Source: Trematomus loennbergii (taxonomy: Eukaryota > Chordata > Actinopteri > Perciformes > Nototheniidae). Taken from it: a stretch of 64,000 bases of DNA. The stretch is from the NCBI GenBank assembly GCA_012861695.1, contig JAAOOA010000385.1, positions 186,001-250,000 of the forward strand. The letters are read 5' to 3'. A program made the translations under genes and the position numbers. Below, piece by piece: positions 46,532-59,645 of this stretch (the stretch's first letter is position 1; each line of letters opens with the position of its first letter). The notes beneath the pieces are model-generated. The model saw only the letters and a program-made list of their open reading frames with translations, did not search any database and was not told where the DNA came from.

Positions 46532-47404
46532 GTATATCTCTCTCTGTAGCATTATTTGTCTAAAGTGTTCATTAATGTGCATTGTCCCTATTCAAATAAA
46601 CAATTAAATGAAAATTAACATATTGTGAACAAAACTAAAATTGCTTTTTATTTAAATGAAATACATAATATTTCACATCAACAGAAACAACAACGTTTTA
46701 ACAAATCATATTAAATAATCTGATGACAGAACTGTGAACAGAATAGCTGAAACTTTAACAAACTAAATAACTCAGTTCCCTCTAATCATTAACCCATGTT
46801 TGAATCATTGAGTTAGCTCCGTGTGTTGCTGCTAGCATACATAATATACCTGACGTGGAAACGTTACTCGTGGATGGGGCTACAGAGCTACTAGAGAGAC
46901 AGTCGAACCCGGTGCATTTCTCCGTCTGAACGTGGTGCACTTTTGCAAGATGTTTAGACAAATTGCTCGTGTTACCGCCCTGACATGCTAAACTCTTATT
47001 GCACTTAGGCAACGAGCGAGACGGGTAAAGTTTAACCACACCTCGGAGCGCGTTCTCTCCGCCATCTCCTCCGTGTGTGTGTGTGTGTGCTGCATGTAGC
47101 AGCTGCGTGTGTGTAAACTGCCCCCCCCTCGCACACAGGCGGGGAGAGAGATCTCTCGTCTGGATTGGAGAGATCGAAAATACAAAAAATGACGCATTTT
47201 GCAGTCTTTTTGCATATTAGAAACGGAGTTGGCGACACTAAAACTGCAATATAATGTTTGTGTAGCAATAATACACATGACATATTTTTTAGATGTCTCC
47301 AGTACCGATAAAAAGACCGATAACGTCGGAGTTTAACGGTACCACGGTCTTTAATAATTCAGCCCCGGGGCCCGTTTAATACCGGGGCTCGGTACCCATC
47401 CCTA
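46532..47404 (-). mobile_element. hAT element fragment with BED zinc finger
   Basis: The right end reads, inverted, TAGGGATGGGTACCGAGCCC, a hAT-type terminus. The left end is lost at the junction with shared sequence at 46531. On the minus strand MAERTRSEVWLNFTRL (from about 47068) and, after a frameshift, CNKSLACQ..NLSKHLAKVHH form a broken BED zinc finger, the N-terminal DNA-binding domain of many hAT transposases. The catalytic domain is absent. Confidence 0.7.
46782..47068 (-). pseudogene. BED-finger transposase N-terminus, frameshifted
   Basis: The finger halves VWLNF and C.....C..(15)..H....H lie in different frames near 47010. The serine/threonine-rich sequence after it reaches a stop at 46782. 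It is derived from a hAT transposase and not functional. Confidence 0.65.
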
Positions 47405-47443
47405 CTCATTGGTCATGTGCGCGTTCGTGTGTGTTGGAGGAGG

Positions 47444-48851
47444 CAGGGCCGTATCCACCATTGAGGTCACCGAGGTCCGGACCTCGGTAATAATTTCCGA
47501 GCTGTGTATATAACAAAACGTGTGAAATAACGGCACTAAACGGGGTTCTTTGTAGTACTTCCATTTACTGCCGATGGGGGCGCTGCATAACTACGTAGCC
47601 TCGATTAAAGCAAACAGAAGAAGACGACATGTATCAACAAACCACCGCAGCCAAGACTTGTACCGGAGCAGCGGAGGAGTGATGAGGTATCTAGAGATCT
47701 GAGTCCAGTGGGCTGCTTGTGTTTCTGTTCATCAGGACATCATATGACCAGCAGATGCTGTGTGAACGCTCTACGTTAGTCAGTGGACGTCGGACAACAT
47801 GCACACTAACTTATATTGCAGCTATAGGCTATACTTTGGTTTAAATTGCATGAATAAACTAGCTAGAGAGCTACAGTTAATTACATTCATCCAATGTCAG
47901 AAGGATTACCTTTTAACAAACGTTGTAATGCTTTTCTTTCATTTCAATTTGAGTAAAACATTGAAGATATAACATTGTATTGTTTTCTTTTTACGCTGAC
48001 TCAGGTATAATGAAAAGACTACGCCAGTCGAAGCTCAGCTTTGGTGAGGAAGAGACAGGACAGGTAGAGAGAAAGAGAGAGAGAGAAAGTGATGGAAGTC
48101 AGGGAGGAACTGCAGGTACAGTCACACAAAAGAATGTAGGCTTAATAACCCCATCTATCTATCTATCTATATATTTATCTATAACAATAGTCTTCATTTA
48201 CACTATAGACAATAGGCATCATTTTAAAACAACATATATCTATTGCAGTTATGATGTCATAATAACAAACAATTGTATAAAACCACACAATTTGCTTACA
48301 TCTTTGTTCTCTTTTGAGAATCAAACAAAACAGATTTAAATAAAAAAAATAATGCAAACAAGTGAAATGAACTAAATTGCTGAATTGCTTTTAATTCACT
48401 GGCAGGAGCGACAAGTGAGGAGGAGCAAAAAGTGAACAACGAGGGAGAGATTGAACAACGAGAAAGAGTAGAGGACAGAGAGAGTAATGAACGGGAAGAA
48501 GACAGAGAGACTAAAGAAGATGGAAGAGAGGGGGCAGGTTATGGAAAGGAGAGAGACATGGAAAATGAATGTTGACAATGTTTTGTGATCATTTTAGCCT
48601 CTTCTGCATGTCCAGATCATTAATAGTAACAATCAACTGATTCTTATGCATTATACTTTCAAAAATAATGTATGCTGCAGCCCACTGACATGGTTTGAAA
48701 TCAATATATTATCCAATTTGTGACCCCCCACAGGACTTAAAAAGCACCTAACTAGATCATGAAAATCCCAAAAATCTCAGGGGGGGTATACCCCCAAACC
48801 CCCTTATCATGTTTGGACCTCGGTATTTATGAAATCCTGGATACGGCCCTG
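47444..48851 (+). mobile_element. hAT transposon with CAGGGCCGTATCCA ends
   Basis: It is 1408 bp, with perfect terminal CAGGGCCGTATCCA / TGGATACGGCCCTG and an 8-bp duplication GGAGGAGG (47436-47443 and 48852-48859). It was inserted into a TTAA family 2 element. It keeps two 5' transposase-like exons but no catalytic part. Confidence 0.9.
48010..48575 (+). pseudogene. N-terminal exons of a hAT transposase
   Basis: ATG 48010 starts MKRLRQSKLSFG, a typical N-terminus of ZMYM/TTF-finger hAT transposases. QSKLSF resembles a PCNA-binding box. Exon 48010-48115 ends at CTGCAG|GTACAG; a second exon after TGGCAG (48406-48575) continues in frame with a highly charged E/R-rich segment to a stop, 92 residues in all. 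The finger and catalytic exons are deleted. A short protein could still be made, but there is no evidence that it is. Confidence 0.5.
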
Positions 48852-48953
48852 GGAGGAGGGGCTCTGTAAGGAAGTGGCAGATTTTCTCCGGTTGTGTATT
48901 TTCAAATTCTAGCGATCTCGAGCCGGTTTCTCAAACTTACCTACCCCACCTTT

Positions 48954-49531
48954 AAGGTCTGAAACATTTGAGTACTTCTTCAAGACAGGGTTCTCAGAAC
49001 AAACCTGAAGCTAACAAAACCAACAGGTCAGACCTCCACTGCCACCTACTGGTTTTATTTGGGACAAGCAATTTCATTCCTGTTAAAAAGTCCATAAGAA
49101 TTACAGTTCAACAGATGCATGGTGTATTCTGCTGACAAAGTGCTGACAGCCACTACACTTAAAGTACATTAAAAAACATTCTCCATATGCGATATACATA
49201 ATTAAATATACAGTATGACATTAGATTGTTAATTGCTGCATCAAGCAGGTTGTAACGGTTGTAGATAAACACAGTTTTGATACACTTTACGATATTTAGA
49301 ACGTCTTGTGATATATATTGTATACTTTTACTTTGTTGTTCCTTAAACAGTTAGTCCACTCATTTAATTTTTACATCAAGTTCATCACGTTTTTTAATTT
49401 ATCTTTTAAATGTAGTGAAGTACAAGCATCAATATATGTACTAAATTACAATACTTGAGTAATTGTACTTAGTTACTTTCCAACACTGCAAATATATAAT
49501 CCTGGCTCATAACTCAATGAACTATGAATGA
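48954..49531. other. Shared non-coding block, copy B
   Basis: It aligns to 9205-9784. No gene. Confidence 0.45.
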
Positions 49532-50812
<1,281 letters not shown>

Positions 50813-51128
50813 CTGAAAATAGTAGAACAGAGAGTCAGACTCATACTGCGCCTGTCTGAAAAACAACACCAACAAAACTGAGACAAAATTAAGTAGTAGA
50901 GTAAACACCTATACTGTAACTAAAACTGAACACGATAAGATAGAAGACTGCTACCCAAACTTGTGTTCATTTAGATTTCCCCAGAAATTATTCAAACATT
51001 AAAAAACTGAAACAATTACCTGACACACTCATTAGTTGATTGACAGAAAAATAACTGTTCAATGAGAGCTTTTATACATTTTTATTTAGGTTTTGGCATG
51101 TTGGCCATATGAAAACATGTTTTTTTCC

Positions 51129-51563
51129 CTTGTGTTATGTTCACATTTCGCACCTTTTGGTAATGTTTGGGTCAAATTGAACCGGGACATATTTCAAGGT
51201 TTAAAAAAAAAGACAGAACTAAATTCAACATGCACAATTCCTTATATATATTGTCTTTAACTCATTCCTCAACAATATACAATATATGATTCGTTTTTGA
51301 AAATACTCTTTGCTAGATCAAATTTAACAATGGAAGTGTCCATCGTTTTTTGTGATAAAAATGTAATTTATGTTAAAGAAAATACACTGTAATAAAAACT
51401 AGGTTTCCATTTTGCTCATGCTTTTCTAGGACAAATGTAAATGAAACATTTTTTCATTAATGTTTATTATTTTTAATCTGTCATATAATAATCAAAGCCC
51501 TGAAGGAAATAAAGCAATTTTCACAGCAATTGAAACACAAGAACCACACATCCAAAAGTGAAC
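51129..51563 (-). repeat. Left arm of the piggyBac element, copy B remnant
   Basis: It begins CCCTTGTGTTATGTTC and matches 10859-11283. It then ends abruptly at the deletion junction next to the inverted GPR160 fragment. Confidence 0.8.
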
Positions 51564-51656
51564 CACAATGAACGTCCCCATCGCCTCCATCCTGCGGGGC
51601 CTGGGAGGAAAATGTCTTCTCAACTGGGCGCTGGTGTTCTTCCAGAGGAAACACAT
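51564..51656 (+). repeat. Inverted GPR160 5' fragment (arm 1 of fold-back)
   Basis: It holds the first codons of the GPR160-like gene in plus orientation, from CACAATGAACG to GGAAACACAT. It is the exact inverse of 51784-51876, with a 127-bp spacer. It joins the retained gene at ACACAT, a microhomology present at both parental sites. Confidence 0.92.
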
Positions 51657-51873
51657 GGTACCGGGTCAGCTTTAAGCCCAGCAGGTGTCCCTCAACCTGG
51701 AGATGCAGGGCGGTGATGGAGAGGGTCAGGAGTGTGTCGACGACAGCCAGGGACACACTGAAAACCCCCAGGAAGCTTCGGCAGATGTGTTTCCTCTGGA
51801 AGAACACCAGCGCCCAGTTGAGAAGACATTTTCCTCCCAGGCCCCGCAGGATGGAGGCGATGGGGACGTTCAT
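51654..51873 (-). pseudogene. gpr160: GPR160-like pseudogene, copy B
   Basis: It retains only codons 1-74 of the receptor at 14238-15113 (TM1, TM2 and the loop to YHV before the TM3 cysteine). From there the reading runs into the inverted copy of its own 5' end and a short unrelated tail ending at 51481. TM3-TM7 are deleted together with about 3.6 kb of flank. It cannot fold as a receptor. Confidence 0.9.
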
Positions 51874-52199
51874 TGTGTTTTCAACCAGAGGTGCAGCAGG
51901 TACCGAGGGTCATTATGGAGGGACGCTCTGCTGCTGCAGGTGGATACATAATTTAAATGTATTACTTGAACAAATCTTACAACCTAATTTGAAATCTTAA
52001 AGAACCAGTATATAGGATTCATTTCTTTATTTCATTGGAATTTTACCAAATGATATTGTTATAGGGCAACATTAATTATAATAACAAACATATCCAAGGG
52101 ATAAGAAAAAAAGGTAAAGAAAATGATAAGCATCAATTCAAAGGATATATTTAACAGATAACTAATATGTACATAATTGTCACATCTAACCTGGATCAT
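51874..52199. other. Shared 5' flank of GPR160 copy
   Basis: It aligns to 15114-15438. Confidence 0.5.
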
Positions 52200-53374
52200 T
52201 AGGAATGTTGTATAAAGATATTAACTTGATTTCTTATTTCTCATGGTTATTTTTTAACTTACAATGAGCACTGCCTTGTTTCTACAGTAGCCCAGAGAGG
52301 TCAAACCCAACACTGAATGTAGATAAAGCTTTTTGACTTACACATGCTTGTAAGGGAGGGGTGTGCAAAGGGTATTCAGTTGGTTGTAAAAAAAGATCCC
52401 TCAAAACTCACCTTTTCACTCTTGCCTTCAACTCCTAATCCACTAACCCCTTTGTTGTTATTTTTCTTCTTTACTTGCTTGTAAAGCGCTTTGAGCGCCA
52501 GGAAAAGCGCTATATAAATAACATGTACTATTATTATTATTATTATTATTGTAATCTGCAGCTTGATTGCTAGATGTCACAAAATCCTGCACACTGCTCC
52601 TTTAAATAAATTGATAACTTCTATCAAATCTAAATTTAATTCACAAACATAAAGACTGAGTGAAATGCACCCTTTAAACAACACATTTTGTTTTGTTTCT
52701 GCTGAGACCTTATTTAAACGTTTTCTGTGTCTGCATGGAGACTCCTCCCATGGTAACAGGATTTCCTTTTTTAAACTGGCGACTCACAGTCTCTGAAAAA
52801 GATGAACTAAGTATTCGTTTCAGGAGTATCACGCTAACCTTCATGTGCCCCATTGATCATTGTGGAGAGCAGGCAGACGTTTTGTTTTGTATTATAGCAG
52901 CTATCGGATGGAATCAATTCATGGGCTGCACAGGTTGTCATGTCCGACTATCACAAGTAGAATCATAATGAAAAATACGCCGGTAAAATGTGCCTGTAGA
53001 AAACGGCTTATGCCACAATAGGATAGCAACAACAAGGAGTCAGTTTAGCTTCGGTTGCTATGCTAACATCACCCATTTTATACCAGAGAAACTTTAATAA
53101 CAGCGTTGTGATGCCAAACAGCGTCAATTCATACTGAAACACATTCACTTGGGGAATTGGGGATATGTATCAGCTGCTTGTGTGACAGTCAGACAGTGAA
53201 TACTTTACAGCGGCCGCTCCCGTTTGAGTTAACGGGAGAATAAATTCCGGTGGAAGAGCAGCACTGCGGTGGTCGGTAAATGCTGCTGCGCTGAAACACA
53301 TTAATAAACAATGAACCACGGCACTCTGGAGAAAAGTATAAGGTTGGAGAAGTTATTTAATTTAATCTGGCTTC
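52200..53374. other. Copy-B-only DNA with LINE tail
   Basis: Bases 52400-52553 form the 3' end of a CR1/L2-like LINE on the plus strand (GTAAAGCGCTTTGAGCG, AAAGCGCTATATAAATAAC, then TTATTATTA). The rest up to 53374 is not recognised; the frame at 52693-52968 has no support. Confidence 0.45.
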
Positions 53375-53379
53375 GTATG

Positions 53380-54105
53380 TGTTAAGCTCCGTGATCGCTC
53401 TTTCAGGACTGAACCCACAATACAAACACGGACAGGAGAAACAGGAGTTTGCAGCAAAAGGTTTTAATTACTAATCAAGTCAGAGGATACTAACTGTAGT
53501 AATATTGTCCAGGAAAGGGGAAAACAAAGCTAGGGAATGGAGATCCTCCGCCGAGGCTCCGGAGAGAGCTGGGGATAACGGCAGGCAGATTAAAGGTGGA
53601 CAAGCCTGTGTCTTTGCGCTCCCGAGAGCGAGTTGGTTGGAGCAGGAGTGAGAGTTTGTCCAGCCGGACAGGAGAGTGGCGAGCAGGGGTTTCCGAGCTG
53701 AGGTTTGCGAACAGGCTGGAGCTGGTTGTGTGAAGAGTTGATGAGTCCGACGAGGAAGTGGCTGGACGTGGCAAGCGGAGGAGGAGATGATGGATTCTGA
53801 ATAACGAGACAAACAGGTAAGACACAAACTAATTCCAGAGTAGTGACGAACCAAGCTAGAAAGCAATACGTATTACCAGTGTAATCTTGACGACGAACTG
53901 GTGAAGACTGGATGAGGAGACCGGGTTAATAAGCAGGTGTGGATGAGTAGATGATCAGGATGAATGAGAAGCAGCTGCGGAGATGAATTGGCGGGAACCA
54001 GAAGTAGGTCAACCACGCCCAGCCCGGGAGACAAACACAGACAGACAGACAACAAACAACAAACAAAAAGGGAAGCAGAAGGAGGGAGTACTGCAAATCC
54101 TTACA
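53380..54105 (-). mobile_element. Solo LTR, 726 bp
   Basis: TGTTAAGCTC...CTTACA bounded by the 5-bp duplication GTATG (53375-53379 and 54106-54110). The TG/CA termini and 5-bp target fit an LTR retrotransposon reduced by recombination. Orientation is tentative; AT- and T-rich signals near 53465 suggest the minus strand. Confidence 0.75.
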
Positions 54106-54110
54106 GTATG

Positions 54111-55359
54111 ATTAAAAGTCACATCGACCCGACGCAGTCCCCCATTGTTGTTGTTGTGAGCGCCGTTGGGGAGAAAATCAACGACGTAAACGGTGACGTC
54201 ATGACGCAGCAGCGGTAGCACCAGTCGGGCTCTGGGCGGTGTGAACAAAACGGGCTGAAAATAAAAACCGGTTCCGAACCAGAAGAGCACTAGCACGGAG
54301 CTAGAACGGGAACCGCGTTGGTGTGAACGGGGCAAGGGTCATTCATGACAATTGTTCACTTCTACTTTTCCAAACTGTCAGTCAATCTGCAGCCGCCAGT
54401 AAAACCACAGAGTGCAAAAACAACATTTAGTAAATGAAGATATCAAAGCGGAAGTTACACTGGGAAATAATGAACTGAATGTATGCTCGCACATTAAAGT
54501 CCCACTTTTAGAGGATATCAGAAACTAGGAACATTACTGTCTTTCTGTTTCAGGATGAATTATTTATTGGTGGATCTGAAGTGGTGGGACTCCCAGCAGC
54601 TTCTACTGAAGCCTTCCGAGTAAATCGCCAGAATGCCGACACCTCCTCATCACTCCACCGCTCCCATGTTTTTTTTTGTGTTGCCATAAGTTAGTCTCTG
54701 TCCGTTGGTGCGCGGGGCTAATAATGCTAATGCCACAAATACAATGGCGGCTTCACAACACTTGTATTGTTTGTACACATGGTACTTTATATATCTGTTT
54801 GTTTAAAGTGTCCAGGTGATGCAGACAGGCTGGACCAGAGAGTGAGAGACAGAACTGGACTCCTCACAGCAGTGAACTTCAGCACAGGTACAAAGACTCT
54901 TTTTTCATACTGTACAAAGAATCAAGAAATATATTGGTTTAAATAAATGAAGTATTGACTTTAATACACTGATATATATTCCATTAAACAATACTTGATC
55001 ACCTACACATCAGTGAAGTTGAGGGTTTTTTCCATGCAAAAGGTTACATTTAGATGTTAACAAGCAATATGACTTTGTCAGCTTTCTAATGTAATGTATT
55101 GAATGCAAAGATATTTGACACATAGTGAGAACTGCTACTATTTATCTCTCAATATTGTCTGTAAAAAACTTGGTGAAAGTTATTATTTCAGTGAGACAAC
55201 CGAACAGAGCAAGCTTCTACAGTTGCACTAAGTTTTGATAACTGTTAAATATTATTTTGATAATAAAATATATTTCAATGTTGATGAACTTCATACTGTT
55301 CATTCTTTCAAAATAAAAAAAAACATTACAATTACAAAATAATTATATCTGCAGCCCCT

Positions 55360-55409
<50 letters not shown>

Positions 55410-55455
55410 CTTTCATAAATAACACACTTGTTCTGCAATAATATGTTTTATGTTT
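54111..55455. other. Copy-B-only DNA
   Basis: Bases 54170-54336 end CGCGTTGGTGTGAACGGGGC, related to the miniature elements at 3776 and 44312. A possible short exon (about 54809-54888, before GTACAAAG) has no recognised product. The rest is unassigned. Confidence 0.35.
55362..55407. repeat. CA microsatellite
   Basis: Perfect (CA)n of about 23 units. Confidence 0.95.
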
Positions 55456-55702
55456 CCTGTCATTTTTGTTCGGAAAGGACATGCCTGAAAGACACGATTC
55501 AACATGTTCTCCTTCTCTGAGGGTCAAGAAGAACATCCAAGAGGAAAAGAAAAAGCTGATGTTATGAGATTTTAAGACCAGTACAGGACATTCACTAATA
55601 AACTACACTTTTATTGTGAAAACAAAGATCTGCACACCGAATATTTTTGTAGTCTATCAGGACCATCATTTGTAGATAGACAATCAAATATACAGTCTAT
55701 GC

Positions 55703-56521
55703 CAGGGGTCGGCAACCCCTGGCACGCGTGCCACCAATGGCACGCGGCACCGTAACCAGTGGCACACTAGGAATAAGTGGAATAAGTGTACAAAATATTT
55801 ATTTTATTTTCGGATCCTGAACGAGACCGCCGCCAGAGCGCGTCTCCCCGTTACCTGCAGAAGGAAGCCATGCACGCAACGCAGCCCCACTCAAAAAGGC
55901 CGATCGCGAGACGTAACATACATGACACTTTTCTCTGTGTGCGGCAAAACAAGCTCGCCAAAATCGCTTCACCAGTCTGGCAGTATTTTAAGGTGTCCGA
56001 AAAAGACAATAAAATAGCGGTATGCAACGTGTGTGAAGCAGAAATCCTGCAGCTCCACCCGCTGTGAGCCGGACCGGTGAGCGGAGCAGAACACACAAGA
56101 GTTAGACCTAACACACTTAGCTATTTGATCTACCTTTGGAACTAGTTATACATATATGTATTCTTCACTGTCACTCATTACTGGATCAGTGAGCTGCATG
56201 AGATACTGACAGGCTGTCAGGAGAGAGAGAGAGAGGGGGAGAGAGGAAAAGAGAGCGCTTCCGCTCATTTCTCCCGTGTTATTATCCAAAGTTAATGTAA
56301 ACTTGAATAATAGGCTACTTCATTTGAATGTAACAATTATGTAGGTTGTTGTTTGTGGAAGCGCCAGTGAATGAGCCCCATGTTTTAAACCTCACTTTAC
56401 ACGAGTGTTTTCGTCGAGCTCTTCAACCCCCCCCCCCCCTTGATAATTCACGATCGTCGGCACGCTGATACATTTTTTTTTTTAGAATGGCACTTCATAT
56501 CAAAAAGGTTGCCGACCCCTG
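55703..56521 (+). mobile_element. hAT transposon with CAGGGGTCGGCAACC ends, copy-B-specific
   Basis: It is 819 bp, with ends CAGGGGTCGGCAACCCCTGG and GGTTGCCGACCCCTG, flanked by GTCTATGC (55695-55702 and 56522-56529). Copy A has the single site at 16871-16878. It contains a BED-finger fragment at about 55966-56067 (VWQYFKVSEKDNKIAVCNVC). Confidence 0.92.
55786..56067 (+). pseudogene. hAT transposase fragment with half BED finger
   Basis: The W..F and C..C half of a BED finger is present; the His half and the catalytic domain are missing. It lies inside the 55703-56521 element. Confidence 0.6.
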
Positions 56522-56529
56522 GTCTATGC

Positions 56530-57102
56530 TATCAACATATAACGGTTATTTAAATCTGAGAGCCGTTAGTTTGCTCACTTCTGACGGTCAGTCAATGTTT
56601 TAATGTTATTTACGGTTGTTGTTAAAAAGACGGTTATCCCTCTCTAAAACTAAGTCCAAGGTCAAATTGTTTTTCAAAAATTGGAAAAAAAACACGTTTG
56701 TATTTTTTTTGACTTACATTGTGTACACATCATGTTAATCCTAAAATGTAGTGCGTAGATATTTGCTTAATATAGCAACGACTCCATGCGAAATTGGCAG
56801 AAAGTGCTTCATACATGTCTCTCAAATATATAAATCTTCTCTGTTTTATTGTTATTATTCTGAAGATTTTTCGATTTTGGACTGGCAAAAAAAGATCACC
56901 TTGGAATGTTAATTGAAAAAATAATAATCTGCAATTAATTAAATGCTGAAATTAATAATTGGTTCTGGCCCTTGTTAGTTTACGCTGCTGTTTTGATTTA
57001 TTTTAGTCGATAGTTCAAGTTATGTTTGACTGCTTTCCATTAACCGTACAAGCAGATCATGGCTTGGCTTCTTAAACTAAAATGAAAACTGATTTTGAAT
57101 CT
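56530..57102. other. Shared AT-rich intergenic DNA, copy B
   Basis: It aligns to 16879-17480. No gene. Confidence 0.45.
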
Positions 57103-58061
57103 AAGGCCCCATTTACACGGGAACACAAACGAAAACGTTAAGCAAACTAACCAAATTTGAATGTGTGTGTGTATACAGGGGACGCCGTTTGCCGACAGGC
57201 AAGGCAGGCAAGTGCTTGGACCAGAAGGGGGCCCCCAAAGAAGGTAGATTAAGAAGGTCCACAGCAACGACAACATGAAACACCTTTAATTTACTGCAAC
57301 GAAACCCCCTCAAGGGGGCCCCATGCAACTGCTTCTTAGGCCCAATCCCAAACCACGCCCACCCTACCCCTACCACTACACACTCCCCCTCCATGACGGA
57401 GTGAACTCCGTGGAGTGACACTTGCAGCTCAACGAGGCTCCTCCTGTCAGATGGAGGGAGTAAATACAGCGGCAAGCTTTGGGACAAAATCCCCTCTCTC
57501 CGGCAGAAACAGGAAATGCCGTAACTGTATGTAACAACGGTTTCAAATCAGCATCTCTTTGACAAAACATTTAAATTAATAACTCAAATAAAACTCCAAA
57601 CATCTTTAATTGGGTTACTTTTTTGTAAAGCTCTTTTAGTTTTAAACCTCATTTGTATAAGCTTCTTAGTTTTTGCAACAGTCTGTAAATATACACAACT
57701 TTATAATAAAATGCACACATTTACCTTTTCTAGACTAAACACAGGTATGATCCTAAGTAAAAAAATATGAGGTTATCATGAGGTTGTTAACATCGCAATT
57801 TATCAGTGGATGTTTGCTGGAACTGTTTGTAAACAGCGTGTTTCCTTATGGACACACACAGCGTGCTGACCGGTCTCCAGTCAGCACCGATGCAGACTCG
57901 CTGTCTGATGGCTTGATAACCCACTCCCCCTCCACAACGGTGTAGGGCGTGGTTTGGGATTGGGCCTGAATTTCAGTTTCGTTGCTCCGCTCCGTGGGGG
58001 GCTATACGAAAGAGAAAAGTGGTGGATACAACCCGTTTCGTTCCTGTGTAAACAGCACCTT
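57103..58061. mobile_element. Nested DNA transposons, copy B
   Basis: This is the counterpart of 17481-18460 with the inner element at 57338-57967. Small indels separate the copies. Confidence 0.55.
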
Positions 58062-58939
58062 AAACATGAGCTGAGACCGTTTCACTTTGGGGCAATATAA
58101 AACCTTAGCAACACGTCATCTTTCAATTTAAATAACACTAAACTCAAACTGTAATTACTTCTTCATTAAAAAAAGAGATAAAAACAGCACAACTTTGATC
58201 TACCAAAGCGGCAAGGAAGATTGTAGTGATGACAAAAAAGATCAACCTTTCTAAGACATCTGCAGCAACATGAAAAAAATGAAAATAGATTAAACAAAGT
58301 AAACTGATGCTCTGAAGAAACCATAGGCACACAAAGTAGTGTTTCAGCACAACGGTGTACAGTACTTGACGAAACTCCTCTTGGACCACAGTGATGCCAC
58401 GTTTTTAAACTCTTAAAGAGTCAAACTGTTTACTGTTTTAATCAGGACACAATTACTGTAATTAGATCATGTTAAAACATTGAATTAGACGTGTTTTTAT
58501 CCTACCTTGTTGAAGATGAAGATGACAGTCTCTGTCCGGTTGCCCTGCCTGAATACACAATGTACAGTTTATAGTGTGTGTCCTGTTTTGCTCTAACAAC
58601 TCATCACCAAGTCTTCTTCCTGTAAAAAACACATAACTTTTGCATGACGTGGAGATACTAACTTCTCTTTTTCAAAGTTCCTCTCTTAACTCTGTTTTGG
58701 GATCTTTTGATAAAGACCTTTTTTTAATTCAAACGTTTGTCAAGAAAGCAGATTTTAATGTGAAAGTCAATTACAGGATGATTAACAAGGCACTTTTCAT
58801 TTCAGTTGGTGTATGTTGCACCAGATGAAGCAACAGATGGAAAAAAAACATTACAATTGTGTCAATACATTACATAAAACCAATAAAAGGTGTAGTTTGC
58901 ACTGTTTATTACTCACATTAGTTTATGTGTTGCTTTACT
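58062..58939. other. Receptor 5' module with relic exon, copy B
   Basis: It aligns to 18461-19324. The relic signal-peptide exon is at 58506-58530 (minus), with the start codon lost. Confidence 0.5.
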
Positions 58940-59130
58940 TTAACTCTTCTAGCTGGTGTCCTGCACAAACAATCATAACGACTTCCTTTCTCAGAGCTCT
59001 GTGTTTCACACCTCTTGCATTTTCCATGACTCTGTATACCAAACTAAAGATGCCTGCGGTAAAATGTCAACATTTTTATATTCTGTTTCAAAGAAAGAGG
59101 AACGTGCAAAGATATCTTCACAGAGCACAT

Positions 59131-59640
59131 TGTTGTGTCCCGTAAAAAACGTTGAGTCTAGTCATGTTTCATGTTTGTGTTTAGTCATTTGTTGTCTTGT
59201 CTCCCACTCTTCCTGTTTTATTTAGACACTCACCTGTCATGTTTCATTCCAGGTTCCTTGACTCCCTACCCTTGTGTGTGTCTCCCGCACCCGCCCCTGA
59301 TTGTTTCCACCTGTGCCTAGTTACCTCCTGTTTATATTCCCCAGTCTCCCCTTGTCTTGTGTCAGTTCATCTTGTCCTGTCTCCATGCCAGTAGTCAGCG
59401 TACCAGCGACTAGTTATTTTGTCTCAAGCCTAATTTATGCTCCTGAAGTATTTTGTAAGTTTTGTTCCTCACTTTGTGAGCGATTTTCTGTGCCTTTTTG
59501 TGCCCTTTTTCACCTCGTCAAGAGTGTCGATCCTTATTTGAACATCCTATTTTTGGAATAAAGTACCTTTTGCATACTTTACCTTTGTCTCCCGGGTTGT
59601 GCATTTGAGTCTTGTACCTTGTGTTTCCAAGTTTGTGACA
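59131..59640 (+). mobile_element. Solo LTR, 510 bp, copy-B-specific
   Basis: TGTTGTGTCCC...GTTTGTGACA with the 5-bp duplication CACAT (59126-59130 and 59641-59645). Copy A has the uninterrupted site at 19959-19963. It contains TTTATATTCC (TATA-like, 59333) and GGAATAAAGT (polyadenylation signal, 59556), in the order expected for a plus-strand LTR. Confidence 0.9.
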
Positions 59641-59645
59641 CACAT

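Larger units (their letters stand above)
47405..48949 (-). mobile_element. TTAA family 2 element broken by two hAT insertions
   Basis: 47405-47443 plus 48852-48949 correspond in reverse to 30388-30530. The element is cut at its left by the hAT end at 47404 and split by the hAT at 47444-48851. It is followed by TTAA at 48950-48953. Confidence 0.75.

Noticed and set aside
53480..54055. Several minus-strand frames of 60-128 codons
   Set aside because: They lie entirely within a solo LTR defined by TG/CA ends and a GTATG duplication.
59197..59561. Plus-strand frames rich in Pro, Ser and Val
   Set aside because: They are inside the CACAT-flanked solo LTR.
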